From positions 248,001 to 312,000 of the forward strand of contig JARVZY010002396.1 in the NCBI GenBank assembly GCA_030686995.1: a stretch of 64,000 bases of DNA, given 5' to 3'. Below are positions 33,947-45,441 of the stretch, piece by piece. Position 1 is the first letter of the stretch. Each line of letters opens with the position of its first letter. Both the position numbers and the translations under genes were made by a program. Source of the stretch: Artemisia argyi (lineage: Eukaryota; Streptophyta; Magnoliopsida; Asterales; Asteraceae). The notes beneath the pieces were generated by a model, which did no database searches, was not told where the DNA came from, and was given only the letters and a program-made list of their open reading frames with translations.

Positions 33947-36900
33947 TGATTCGTGTGAAAATCAAGTTATATAGTATAGTATTACTCAAGAGATCCGTAA
34001 AGAAATATGGATAACCAGAGGTCGTAGTCCGTGTGAAGGATGAATGGAATTTCGAATTCCCGATTCGTGAAACGTGTCGTGAAAGTGGTAAAAAGTGATT
34101 TGAATGAGATTATACAAATGAAATAGTAAATGAAGCACAAATAATCACTTAAACACGTAATTCAAGTAAGGCAACTAAGAACGTAATGTAAAATCGAAAT
34201 CGTACGCTAAAACGTTAAATAAACGTAAACGTACGAAATAAAAAGTGAATTTTGAGCTACACTACTCCTACGGACTTGAAAATAATTTTGAAAAGTTAAA
34301 AATGATAAAAGAAAATTTTGAGAAAAAGAAAAATATTTTTTTGACTTTTTATTTATTTTTTATGAATTAAAAACTATTTAACTAATTTAAAAACTAAAAG
34401 AAAATGCAAATAAGGTGAAATAAATGAAAATTAAATTTTGAAAATTATAAAATAACTAAAAAGTAATTTTAAAACTAAAAACTAATTTTTTTGGCTTTTT
34501 ATGTAATTTTTGGGAATTAAAAGGTATTAAAACTAATTAAAAATTCAAATAAAATTGAAAATAAATGGGAAAAATGCAAAATAAATTTCTAAAATTCTAA
34601 AATAACTAAAAATAATTTTCTAATATTTTTTTTTGGATTTTCCTGGGTTTTTTCTGATTTTTTTGGATTTTTTAGTAATTAAAAAATATTAAAAATTGAT
34701 TAAAAATGAAAATTAATTAAGAAAAATAGCAAATGAACTTGGAAAAATATGAAAAATTTAGAGAAATTCTAAAATATTATTATAAAGCTAGGAAAAATTT
34801 AAAAAGTGGAAAATAAGCACTGGAAGTGCTGAATGACTCAAAACTGCTTATTTGAGAGTGCTTATTGTTAAGCACTTTGACCAATATTGACCCAAAACTT
34901 TGACCCAATGAATTTTAGACTTATTCAGACTCAAAGGAAAAGAACTTAGGCCAATTAACACTCAGCAACACAGATAAGCAGCAAAACAGTTACAATAAGC
35001 AATAATGGAATAAACATTAAGCATACACAGATATGCAAATAAGCAAAAGCTCAATAGACAAAGCAACTATAGGTACAAAGTAACTCAAATGAACAACAAA
35101 ACTTAAATAATGATCAATGAAACCTAATAGCAGCCCTATAAGTGAACACAGAAACTGTGGTTGAACCTACTCAACTGATAAGCACAATGAGTAGTGAAAA
35201 TAAGCTGATAAGGCAGAGCTTATGGGGGCAAAACCCTCTCTACCAACTTGAAAACACAAATTAGCTAAGAAAAAGGTTCTCTAATCCAATTAACTATCTT
35301 AAAAACTACTTAGAAACCTTGCTAAAATCTGATGTGCAGGGGATTTTTTTTTTGGTTCAAACAGTCCACTCAAGCCTTGATTTCCCATAAGCAAATTATT
35401 TCCAAACTTGAATTTTCCTTTTGATTATGTATCACAAGCTGCAAAAGTTTGTAAATCAACCAACTAAAACAATCTTCAATCAATTCTAAACACTAGAAAT
35501 GCAATCAAAGTTGTGACCAAAACTGAAGTTCAAACTAGTTTTTGACTTTTAAATTACTAACCTAAGTTGACTTTTACTAAGTTATGATGATCAATACTTA
35601 TTCTGAATGCATAATCAAGCTAGTTTGTGACCTGAATTACCTAAGTTTAACCTAAACCTATTTGAATGCCAAGGTACAGATTCAACTAAGCAAGTATGAA
35701 CTCAGAAATGCACTTTGAATTGAATTTTGACTTTTTACATATAACCCATTGATTTTATAACTAAGCTAACTTACTTGCACCTAATGGAGACTATCTAGGC
35801 TAACTTATCACTAACAAACACCTAGATCACAGATTTCAAATCTTAACCCAAACACCCCTTAAGGGCCTGTCTTACTTGATTCACCACTAAAATCTGTTCC
35901 AACTCAAAACTAAGCACAACCTCAGTACCTAATATGATTCAACAACACTAAACTGAAACTGAAACACAGATCTCAGATGTAAAACTCAAAAACAACTCAG
36001 ATCTAATAGATGACAGATGAATGGAACAGTAAACTAGACCAAATAAAGCAAAACAAAGAGCAATGACAAAATAAGCTAACACAAACTAGGACTCTATAAA
36101 ATAAATCAAACAGAAATAAGCAGAAGTAATTAAGCTAAACTATAACTGCTGATTATGCTACTAAAGAAGATTTAAATGGAAACTTACAAGGAAAATCCCC
36201 CTCAGCAGAAAAGAGGGGGTTCACTATGCATGCCTGTCTCTTAGACAGACCAAATGGACACCTTATGGCTATCTTTCTCCAATAAGCTCAGTTTATTGTG
36301 AATAAGCTTCAACAATTGACCAAATTTGACTGTTTTGTAATTTAAGAAAGTTGAATCTGAATTGCACAATACCAATTTCTAAAACTAATTTGATCTCATT
36401 AAAACATGAAATGAGAGCTGGAAAACAGATTTAAAATAACTAAATACTGAAAATCAAATTGCAAGAAATTTAACTGAAAATTAGAATTTTATTAAAACTG
36501 AAATAAGAGTACAATTTAAAAGCAGAATTACAATAAGCTAAACATTAACTACCCTACTCCTAACCTAAACTAATCCTAATCTAACAGCTTCAAATTGTGA
36601 GTGAGGGGTGAGTATATATAGCCTTTGAGGTGGGTTGCCATGTCACCAATCCGCGTGAAGTTGTGTTTCTTCTGAGTTCATCTTAGCCGTGTGATTAAAT
36701 CCAGATACTTCCAATCATTGTAAGCCCTTGGATTGATTGATGTGACATGATTAATCCTCCGTGTATGATGTTATTGGCCCACGTGTCACCCTCTGATATC
36801 CCCTGACATGTGCAGCTTCTAGAAACATACATGATTGGGTAATTATTACCCAATCAAGGTTAATTGATGGGAGGTGATTCTAGGGCTTGGATGAATAGTA

Positions 36901-37638
36901 AAAGTCCTGGGTTCATGTAAAATTTAGGGGGCGGGATAATTTTGGGGATGTTTTATTAGTTGTTGACCGGATGTGGGTATATTTGACCAAGGGTTAAAGG
37001 GTGATGGATCGGGTAAAATAAAGAGGAGGGTGGGCTTGGTTTAGTGGTGTAAGGGATTGGGCTTTATTTAAGTTTTGGGCTTGGAAAGGTTTTGTGTAAT
37101 TGTATTTGTGGATCCGGTTTGTGTAGTTTAGGATTAGGATTTGTAACTAGTAAAATTTACAAGGACCAATTGTGTAAAAATCTGAAATTCAGGGACCATT
37201 TCTATACTTTATCAAAAATATCTTCCAAGGGTTCTTGTTGACATTCTTTGATTCATGAAGGACCATATTTGACTTTTCTTTGAAATTTACTTCAAGGGAC
37301 CATTTTTGCCAAAATCTGAAAGATGAGGTACTAATGTTGCCAATTCTTCAAACTTTATCCAAGGACTAATTATGCAACATGATGAATCTCTGAGAACTTT
37401 TCTGAACATTGTGAGCTTTCTATGATCATTTTGCTTTCCCGGCTCCGGCTTTTGACACTTTCCATTCTCGTGCTCGTTTTTGTTGGTTTTGGCATCGTTT
37501 TTGTTCATTTTTCTCATATCCGTACCTGCACATACACAAATACAAAAACATATGTTCTCTTGGCATTTTTGGTTAGTATTTAGTATTTTTTTTGTCTGAA
37601 TTAAGGCCTAAAAAGGATGTGTGATTAATCACTCATCA
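33947..37638 (-). repeat. Copy 1 right (5') LTR
   Basis: Second member of the LTR pair, adjacent to the PBS; its outer end CACTCATCA is followed by CTAGG. Differences from the left LTR include single-base changes near 34000 and a one-base indel near 36658. Confidence 0.92.
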
Positions 37639-38035
37639 CTAGGTCCCAAAAGTAAGGTTTTGGCTTGAGTGACTAGAGAGGAGTTTTTTTTTTGGTTTGT
37701 GATTGAGTGTGGAAGGTGTAGTGAGGGGCATTCCGTCGCCTTATTAATTGTTTCTCGCTCCTAAAATATTTCATTCAAATTTCTCTTAAGCATTGTGGCA
37801 CATTCTTATTCTTCCATTAAAAATTCTCATTTTTCATCATTCAAAAATATTCCTAATACACACATACCTATTATGCAATACACATTTAAAAAATAATAAT
37901 AGAAAAAATCTTTTTGGAGGATGTGCTTTTCATTCTGGAGCAGAGTCCCGCTCGGCATCTTTTTTTTCCTTTCCCGTGACCATGGTATTGGGCTTCATTC
38001 AAAGAAATGGGTTTTCCTTTTGAGTTTCCCAAAGG

Positions 38036-38549
38036 TAGGGGTGTTCACGGTTCGGTTAATTAACCGAATAAACCGAAAACCGAACCGAACCGAACCGAAA
38101 TAAAACCGAATCGAACATATAACCAAACCGAACCGAATTAAAAATTCGGTTTTCGGTTTGGATATGGGTTTAGCTATCTGAACCGAAAACCGAATTTATA
38201 TAAATATATATATTTTTTATATATTTATATTATTTTAAATATAAAAAATATCCATTAAAATTTTATATTAATATAAAAAAACACATTTTTATGCTTGAAA
38301 CATTTTTTTTCCCAAAAATATATATAATTAAATTCAAAAAAAATATAAATAGTGTAATTTAAGTAAAAAATTCGGTTTTCGGTTTTGACCTATAACCGAA
38401 CCGAACTTCGGTTCGGTTCTCGGTTCGGTTCGGTTATAGATATTTTCGGTTCGGTTCGGTTTTCGGTTATGACCCAAATTTTTTTTTTAACCGAACAACC
38501 TGAACCGAATAAACCGATTAACCGATAACCGAACCGATGAACACCCCTA
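38036..38549. mobile_element. hAT-type MITE
   Basis: Perfect terminal inverted repeats TAGGGGTGTTCA/TGAACACCCCTA and a perfect 8-bp duplication CCCAAAGG (38028-38035, 38550-38557), diagnostic of hAT elements. The arms are rich in AACCGAACCG reiterations that pair across an AT-rich centre. Nested in the Harbinger-type element. Confidence 0.88.
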
Positions 38550-38841
38550 CCCAAAGGTGCAGACTTCACAATGATAAATAAAGTGATAGGAATTGGGCTA
38601 TTCTACTCGTGGGTTTGCTTCTTTGGACCATTATTATATAAGTTTCATGCGTCAGTTGGTATTAGTCAAAGTGACAGTTTACTAGTTTGGGTTGAAATGT
38701 ATAATGATTTATCTTATCCTCTTGTAAATTGTAATTACAGTATCTTGATTATTTGAGGTAGGTACCATGTTTTGTATGTGAAGTGGTATGACGTGACATC
38801 ATTTTTAAGTTTTGGCTTGAGTGACTACACCCTTGCTCTAA

Positions 38842-39012
38842 ATGGGCATGATCACTCCTTACACACATTAGCAATCAAATTTAAACATATATCGGTAAAC
38901 AATACTATTAGGTTCTTTCCGTTAAGGTAGAGTAGCAATTACATTTACCAAGTGCAGTCAACTTGGAATTTTTAACAAGCGATAGAGGATCAAGTTCACG
39001 ACCATTAAAGCC
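38842..39012 (+). pseudogene. Second PAP copy, exon remnants (right part)
   Basis: 38842-38880 continues the exon broken at 25625 (NGHDHS..., with TGC changed to TCC, losing a conserved Cys) and lacks a proper donor. 38958-39012 matches the last exon (LEFLTSDRGSSSR against [13 protein letters not shown]). It joins the left part once the 13.2-kb insertion is removed. Confidence 0.8.
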
Positions 39013-39797
39013 TTATCTAAAGTCTAAACGTTGACTAAAAAATTGTAATTTTAAATGGTTAGTTAAGCTCATCCCAAAAAAACAGATGCTTAGGCATTAA
39101 TTGCATAATCCCAGGCATCTATTTTTCAAATAAGCCCAAGCAATCTTAACTACATATAATGTAGATTTAGTCAAAAAGAAAAAGTGGAAAACTGAATTTT
39201 CAGTCAATCCTCATTTTGCCCTTCTATACTACAAGGGTGAGAGAAAATTAATTATGTAATTAATGCTCTTATTAAAACACCCCATAACTTAAAATTACAA
39301 TAATTTATTCATATGGTACAACAAATTAAAAGCATCCATATCAAATTAAAAACAATCAATTAAAACACCACTTACTAAAAAAAGTACAATAAAATTTTCA
39401 CAATATACAATTTAAACAAGCTACAACATAATATAAAATATAAAATAATTAAACATACTAATTAATGTTATTTTTAAAACACCCTAAAATGAAAAGTATA
39501 TGTTATTATACACATTATACAAATTAATAAAACACACAAAACATTATACAAGCTAACAAGTTGATGTTGCATATAGTTTTGAAAACTGGACCGGACCAAC
39601 GGGTTCAACTGGGAAAAACATATAGTTTTGAAAACTGGACACGACGGGTTCAGTTATTAAAAGCATGACTCGGTTTAAATCGACCCATTTTTCGACCGGA
39701 ACGGTTCAACCGGGTTTTAAAACATTATGTTGACATGAGCTTAAGTATCAAAGTCAATAAGTCAACACATTTAATCCCTAAATCTTCAAACTTTTAT
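39013..39797. other. Helitron-like body and degenerate repeats, no gene
   Basis: 39137-39230 resembles the possible Helitron 5' region at 12366. TAGTTTTGAAAACTGGAC occurs twice (about 39575 and 39622), and CCGGGTTTTAAAAC near 39713 is a weak inverted partner, so a further decayed MITE is likely. No coding sequence recognised. Confidence 0.4.
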
Positions 39798-40644
39798 TAG
39801 AGGTGGCAAAACGGGCGGGCATGGGCACGGGCTAAAATGGCACGGGTTAAAACGGGCACGGGCTAAATGGACAAATTATAAATCGGGCCAAACAGGCATG
39901 GGCTAAAACGAACAAATTATAATTCAACTATTAAAAACATTCGGAACAGTCCTAAAAACCCCTTTAATTCATCTTGTAAAAAAAGATCAAGCATCTAAGT
40001 CTTAACTATATTTAATTATTTTTTCTTAAAAGAAAAAAAATAAAGTATTAAATGAATAAAAATGCAACTAATTAAATATATCAATCAATTAATTAGAGTA
40101 TTACTACCTCCGTCTCAAAATTATAGTCCCCGTTTGACTTTTTCGGTCTTTATTTTTTTAACTTTGACCTTATGTATTTTTGTTTATATTACATGATACT
40201 TGATGCAAAATATATGAATCGGTTGAGTTTTAAATGCATTTTTCATTGGTATAATTTTCGTCAAGTATTATATAACACAAACAATAATATTTAAAGTCAA
40301 AGTTAAAAAGAAAGACCGAAAAAGTCAAAAGGGGACTATAATTTTGGGACGGAGGGAGTAAATAATTATGCATAAAATAGTTAATAAATGAGATAAATTA
40401 AAATTAAAATAGTTGGAACGTTTTATAGTTACCAGTGACAAGTGAATTGGTCAGAAAAAAAAAAGAGTAATTGCTTGAAAGTTGAATTGTGTGATTCGAA
40501 AGCCCATCTAATAATATCTGTTTTTATCTTTTGCCTGTAAGAGCCCATCAAATAAATGCAAGGGGGAAAAAAACGCCTCAAACTTTTAAAAAAGTGTCAA
40601 AAATTGCCCAAAAATTATAAATTGGGCAAGATTTGCCACCCCTA
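39798..40644. mobile_element. hAT-type MITE (with nested Stowaway)
   Basis: Ends TAGAGGTGGCAAA and TTTGCCACCCCTA are inverted repeats. Flanking 8-mers ACTTTTAT (39790-39797) and ATTTTTAT (40645-40652) match at 7 of 8. GGGCACGGGCTAAA reiterations lie at the left end. A Stowaway element sits inside at 40104-40358. Confidence 0.7.
40104..40358. mobile_element. Stowaway (Tc1/mariner) MITE
   Basis: Ends CTACCTCCGTCTCAAAATTA and the complement of TAATTTTGGGACGGAGGGAG, the classic Stowaway terminus, flanked by TA. 255 bp, almost fully self-complementary: GTCCCCGTTTGACTTTTTCG near the left end pairs with CGAAAAAGTCAAAAGGGGAC near the right. Confidence 0.92.
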
Positions 40645-40713
40645 ATTTTTATTATTTTTCATTTATAACCCATAAACTTTCTTTTATCACTAAACGATTT
40701 GTCGTTATAAAAT

Positions 40714-40742
40714 CCCGTTGCTATGCACGGGTATTCGTCTAG
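40714..40742 (+). mobile_element. Helitron 3' terminus
   Basis: Hairpin CCCGTTGCTATGCACGGG (40714-40731), then TATTCGT and CTAG (40739-40742) followed by T, the standard plant Helitron 3' end. The same terminus occurs at 50134-50161. The body probably extends left to about 39137 and contains the hAT and Stowaway MITEs; its exact 5' end is not visible. Confidence 0.65.
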
Positions 40743-40934
40743 TAGAATTAAATGGTGATTTGTACACTCACACAATTGATTTGCATACTTAAATTATAAG
40801 TGTTTTGACATTTATACCCTTATAGGGTGAAAATAAGTAAAAATGATATGATGGTATTAATGTCAAGACACTAATAATTTTAGCGTGTCAATCAATTGTG
40901 GGAGTGTGCAAATCACTTCCCAAAATTAAGATTA

Positions 40935-41200
40935 GAGAGAATTGCAAAAATCGTCCCTAAAGTTTGGCCAAATTGCACGTTTTGTCCCTAAAGTTTAAAA
41001 AGTGCAAGGATTGTCCTTGTGAAGAAAACTTTGGTGCAAATATCGTTCCCGCAGAGATGATACTTGCAACAAAGTTTCCCCCAAAAGGACGATACTTGCA
41101 CCAAAAGTTTCCTCATAAGGACGATCCTTGCACTTTCTAAACTTTATGGACAAAACGTGCAATTTGGCCAAACTTTAAGGACGATTTTTGCAATTCTCTC
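40935..41200. mobile_element. Tourist-like MITE
   Basis: Long inverted repeats start GAGAGAATTGCAAAAATCGT and end with the complement; TTA flanks both sides (40932-40934, 41201-41203). The 266-bp body also contains inverted GTGCAAGGATTGTCC segments. Noncoding. Confidence 0.85.
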
Positions 41201-41261
41201 TTAAAATAATTAGGGACCAAGTAGCTTTGAACTTTTCAGAGCCAATATATTTCGAGAGATA

Positions 41262-41500
41262 CCGAGGTTTTGGATCAAGTGGTTAACACTCTTGCATCTG
41301 GAGACAGAGGTCAAATGTTCGATCCTCACCCCTTGCAAGGCCGGAGGTCTTTTTTTACCTTTGGTAGAACCGGAAGCAGCCTATCTACCTTATGTAGAGG
41401 TAAGGTTGTCTAAGTCTCAACCTCCCCATACACCGTAGAAAATGATATTGAGACCTATAACCCATGAAAGACGATATTGGATTTACTTTACTTTTTTTTA
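41262..41500 (+). mobile_element. tRNA-derived SINE (Au-like)
   Basis: RNA polymerase III boxes: A box TGGATCAAGTGGTT (41271-41284) and B box GTTCGATCC (41318-41326), 34 bases apart. The body CCGGAAGCAGCC..CTACC..GTAGAGGTAAGG resembles plant Au-type SINEs. It ends in a T-rich tail. Target duplications not clear. Confidence 0.75.
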
Positions 41501-41655
41501 TTCTGGCAAACATTCCCCACAAAAGTCGATGTGTGGGATGCCTAAAAGAAATAATCTCACTTTTGATTGTGTTGAACTTCACTTCGTAAGGTTCTCATTT
41601 TCATAGTTTATTTCTCAAAGTCTATTTCTCAAGTATGTACTATTATTACACGAAG

Positions 41656-42201
41656 TAGGGCTGTAAATGAACCGGACGAACACGAATGGAGCCCTGTTTA
41701 TGTTCGTTCATTTAATTTTAAATGGACAAATAAACGGATACGGACGCTTAAACGGACGAATTTTCTTGTTCATGTTTATTTATTAAGAAAATGAGTTGTT
41801 CATGTTCATTTATATTTGTTCATTAAGATACTAAAAGAACGTTAAACGATCGAACATAAATGAAATTAGACAAACAAACATAAACTTTATTAAATTCTGC
41901 ACAATATTTTGTTTTATAAGTGTTGTTTTATTTAAAAACAACCAATTTTAAAATTATAAAATTAAGGATATGATATACGAACATAAAAAGATAAATGAAC
42001 ATAAACGAACATTAACGAACGCATAATCGGACGTTCACGAACATAAATGAATGGATCGGACATGACTTTTGTTCATGTTTATTCATTTAACTAAACGAAC
42101 ATAAAATATTTTTCATGTTTGTTCATTTAATAAATAAACGAAACTTTTTACCGAACGGTTAATGAAATGTTCACTGAAAGTTCAGTTCGTGTACAGCCAT
42201 A
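41656..42201. mobile_element. hAT-type MITE
   Basis: Ends TAGGGCTGTAAATGAAC and the complement of GTTCGTGTACAGCCATA. Flanking 8-mers ACACGAAG (41648-41655) and ACAGGAAG (42202-42209) match at 7 of 8. The interior is rich in AAACGAACATAAA phrases that pair across the centre. Confidence 0.75.
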
Positions 42202-42440
42202 ACAGGAAGTAACGTTTTTATAACACATTAATTAATATCCATATTTGTAATATTCTGTTTTCTAGGAATTTGTATAAATTCAAATGAGAGTAGTATTTTC
42301 TATCATTTATAAATTAGTTGTGAATTCCGTCGATTTTGAGACGTGAACCAGCAGGCTGGTAAAGGCGATTAGTTCATCCATTAGACATGTCTAATCGCAT
42401 CAGATATGTACAACAACTGATCAATACTGTTTACTTGTTA

Positions 42441-42618
42441 CTTCTTCCGTCATAAAATAAATGTTCATTTTATAAATGCACAAAGTTTCCACCAACTACA
42501 CTTGTCAAGAATCAAATATCATCTCCACCTACTAAGCTCTCTTTTAATTGGTTAAAATTCAAAATAAACATTTATTTTAGGACATCAAACATGAACATTT
42601 ATTTTATGACGAAGGGAG
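42441..42618. mobile_element. Stowaway MITE
   Basis: CTTCTTCCGTCATAAAATAA at the left is complemented by TTATTTTATGACGAAGGGAG at the right; TA on both sides. 178 bp. Confidence 0.88.
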
Positions 42619-42713
42619 TATATTATAACAAGATGCTCGAAGTAATGTTATATTATTTTACACACAAGTTTGGTGGTTTAAGATCAACCAAAATATAAGT
42701 GAAGTCCAATTCA

Positions 42714-42765
42714 TACACTTTTCAGTGCTGGTCATCATACACCCAAGAGCTCCTGGATCAACATT
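42714..42765 (+). pseudogene. Third PAP exon fragment
   Basis: TTTTCAGTGCTGGTCATCAT then ACACCCAAGAGCTCCTGGAT aligns with the [14 protein letters not shown] segment of the intact PAP exon, with a 4-base deletion after CATCAT that breaks the frame. The surrounding bases are too diverged to delimit the exon. Shows the PAP copy number here was once at least three. Confidence 0.65.
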
Positions 42766-44438
42766 TATTTTACTACATGTCGCAAGTCGCAACATCATAT
42801 GTTAAGGATAGGTAAGAAAAATATCAAAAGACTGTTAACAATTTGTATTTTATTTTTAACTTTTGGTCATGCTTCATGCTTCTCTCAAGCCCAATGCAAT
42901 CCTGTCCAAAACCCTTCAACTGAGTAAGAAATATAAAACATAAAACTCAAGGTTGATAAAGAAGTTTCTCAAAGCCGGAAATTTTATAGTAGAATTATTT
43001 GGAGTAAAATTTTATATGATTATGAAACTATATCAAAGATATACTACTACTCTTACTTTTAACTGGGCCTTTTATTATGCATATTTACGTATAGGAGTTG
43101 GCCTTTTAACTGGGCCTTTGAAGACGTTTCTTAAAATTTGCACTAAGCTTTGCAATTTTATACGGTCAAACAAAGCTACAAAACACATTGCCAACAAGAA
43201 CTAACAAAACTTGCGTTTAATAGCAAATTAAGCAATGTGTTTTGAAGTTGGTTCAACCACATGAAATTGATGAATGAAAGATGTGAGACTCGAGCACCCC
43301 TTCACTTACTACAAGCTGCCCCCTTTTTATAGTTATTCATTTGGGCAAACATTTCCCACAACATTCGATGTGGGAGTCCTGAAAAAGTCTCACTTTCTCT
43401 TATATATTTCACAATCATTTTCACATCAGATATGGAGTTTCAACAAGTAATTGGAACAAAAGCATCATAATGGATGCATTCAAAACTACTGTAGGCATTT
43501 TAACAAACGTTGAAACAGTAGCGCGCCTCTTCGCTAATTTTTGCAAATGTAATGGTTACTCAATAACATACTTAAGTGGCATTTTTTTTCTTCTATAAAT
43601 TAAGAAAAAGAAAACAACTCAAGCGGTATACTTAAGGATAAACATGTACTCCGTAGCATCTTTCCAGAGTGAAATGGTTTGCAAATATACAAGAAGTCAA
43701 GAACACTAGAGATGATGATACGAGGTCAAGATACAAGTTAAGGATAAACACATAGCATCTTTCCAGTCTCAATATCATATGTGGTGTCTTTAAGTTTTGG
43801 CAAGAACTAGTTATGTGAGAAATCACACGTATTTCTATAAGACTTGACATTGAAAACCAAATGCTGAACCCAAATACACAAGAAAGTGAGTTTATGACAT
43901 TTTTCTTGGTTCACACTTATTATGCATACAAGTTCATTCTCTAACATAGTGAGATAGTAATTACGTTATAGCTACAAACACATAGCAGGTACTGATCATA
44001 ACAGGACATAATGGAACCAGAAAATAATCTGCTTCTCATTTCCTTCGCGCGCTGGATCTGTTCCTGTAGGTCTGTTCTGTCATCATACGTGCATATCTTG
44101 TGTTATTATATATGATCGATAAGATCAATAAGCACATGAGCAATAACATCAAATTGGTACTTGATCGCTAAGTTGAGTACTAAAACTCAAACCTTGCTCC
44201 TCTCCGGTTCCTCTCACCAGATGACCATTATGGCGAAAAGAATCTTCATCAGCGATCTTTTATAAACAACAAAATGAATTTCAGTCATATATATATACAT
44301 TGCAACTTATAAGTTTTTATTACATTTTTAACTACTTATCAAACATCTTTTAAGTAAGTCGCGCGGCACCTAATCGGGTTTTTTATTAGTTCACAAGTTT
44401 ATATTGATTAAGTATTATGCATGCCTTTCATTAATCAA
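42766..44438. other. Intergenic; two unassigned exon-like stretches on minus
   Basis: Minus 44258-44193 reads KIADEDSFRHNGHLVRGTGE and ends at a GT donor. Minus 44076 to about 44018 reads TDLQEQIQRAKEMRSRLFSG after an AG. They could be neighbouring exons of a gene fragment, but I do not recognise the family. GCATCTTTCCAG recurs near 43657 and 43756. Otherwise nothing seen. Confidence 0.35.
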
Positions 44439-44815
44439 TCTTTTATATAATAAAATAAAACCCTTATTGGAAATTTTTCATTTCAAAAAAATCAATTCAT
44501 ACCTAATCAAGTAATAATCTTTTTAATTTGATTTTTTTCTTTTAAATATATTTAATAAAAAACCAGTTTTAACCCTTAAATGTTTCTTGATTTAGTAAAA
44601 AAAAAGTATCAAACTTCGTTATTTAGTAAATTAAGTAAAAACTTATATGTGTCAAAAGTAAAAAAAATATAAAACTTCAAAAAAACGGAGTAATTTACGA
44701 AAAGTTTAGGGGTTAAAGCTAAATTCCTGAAAAACAAAGCCACCCTGCGAGCCTCACAATTTGGAACCCTAAACTGGACATGAAGCTTTGGAAACAAATT
44801 AAACTGCGAGCCTCA

Positions 44816-44911
44816 CAATGAAAGCACTGCAAAAACAATTAAATTGGTCGATTTGGAAACCAATTGAAGAAAATATGTTTGAATTTAATTGTTTTTGCAG
44901 TGCTTCCATTG
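44816..44911. repeat. 96-nt inverted repeat (30-bp arms)
   Basis: CAATGAAAGCACTGC followed by AAAAACAATTAAATT (44816-44845) is complemented with one mismatch at 44882-44911; the loop is 36 nt. It could be a small RNA-type hairpin or a decayed MITE. No expression evidence. Confidence 0.8.
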
Positions 44912-45441
44912 ATAATTTATTTAAGGAAGAAAAATAATTCTTACAATGGCCTAAAGGTACGATTTTTAATGCTTAATTTCTTGATTTTGTTCAAATTTGA
45001 TATAGGGCTTTTAGTGATATTCTAAAAGGGCTTTTGATTTCACTGTTAATTTTTGCATCAGTTAAATATTAGGGTTTGATTATTAATAACCATTACTTGA
45101 TTGTCGAAACTTTTGATTTAACAAAAAAAAAAGGCTTCTAATCAGAGGATTGTAAGTGATTATGTTTTTCGATTCAAGGTATCATGTTTTTAGATGCATT
45201 CTTAGTTCAGTTTATTTATTTATATAAGTGCTTATCCACTTATACTCTATGTGTGCTTAAGTTTTGAATAGGTCAGCACTTATAAATAAGCAATCCCAAA
45301 CACCCTTATATATTAATCAATTTGAAAAGGATTGACATAGATCTTGCATTAATGAACTTTAGGACTAATCAAGGGCTGTTTATGTAAACTTATTGTATAA
45401 GAAACATTCCAAGAAGATAACGAGCCTTAGATGTGTGTATC

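Larger units (their letters stand above)
25827..37638 (-). mobile_element. Large-LTR non-autonomous retrotransposon, copy 1 (11.8 kb)
   Basis: LTRs 25827-29517 and 33947-37638, each about 3.69 kb, start TGATTCGTGTGA and end CACTCATCA. A 5-bp duplication CTAGG flanks the element (25822-25826, 37639-37643). The PBS at the right LTR sets minus-strand direction. The 4.4-kb interior has one long ORF (broken by a single stop) and two purine tracts; no protease, RT, RNase H or integrase motif is recognisable. By eye the LTRs differ at about 5-9 sites per 300 bp in two stretches, so insertion was fairly recent. PBS type and the GGGAGGCACCCC phrase downstream of the ORF recall the Athila/Tat group of Ty3/gypsy elements. 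Confidence 0.9.
25626..38838. mobile_element. PIF/Harbinger-type element (about 1.4 kb, split by later insertions)
   Basis: It splits PAP copy 2 exactly: GATCTTTACCTAA ends at 25625 and TAAATGGGCATGATC starts at 38839, duplicating TAA, the PIF/Harbinger target. Ends are GAGCAGAGGG and CCCTTGCTC (short imperfect inverted repeat). Its own sequence is 25626-25826 and 37639-38838; the rest is the LTR element and a hAT MITE that came later. No transposase seen. Confidence 0.7.

Noticed and set aside
44609..44797. 62-codon minus ORF
   Set aside because: AT-rich frame in the Helitron 5' region without any recognisable motif.
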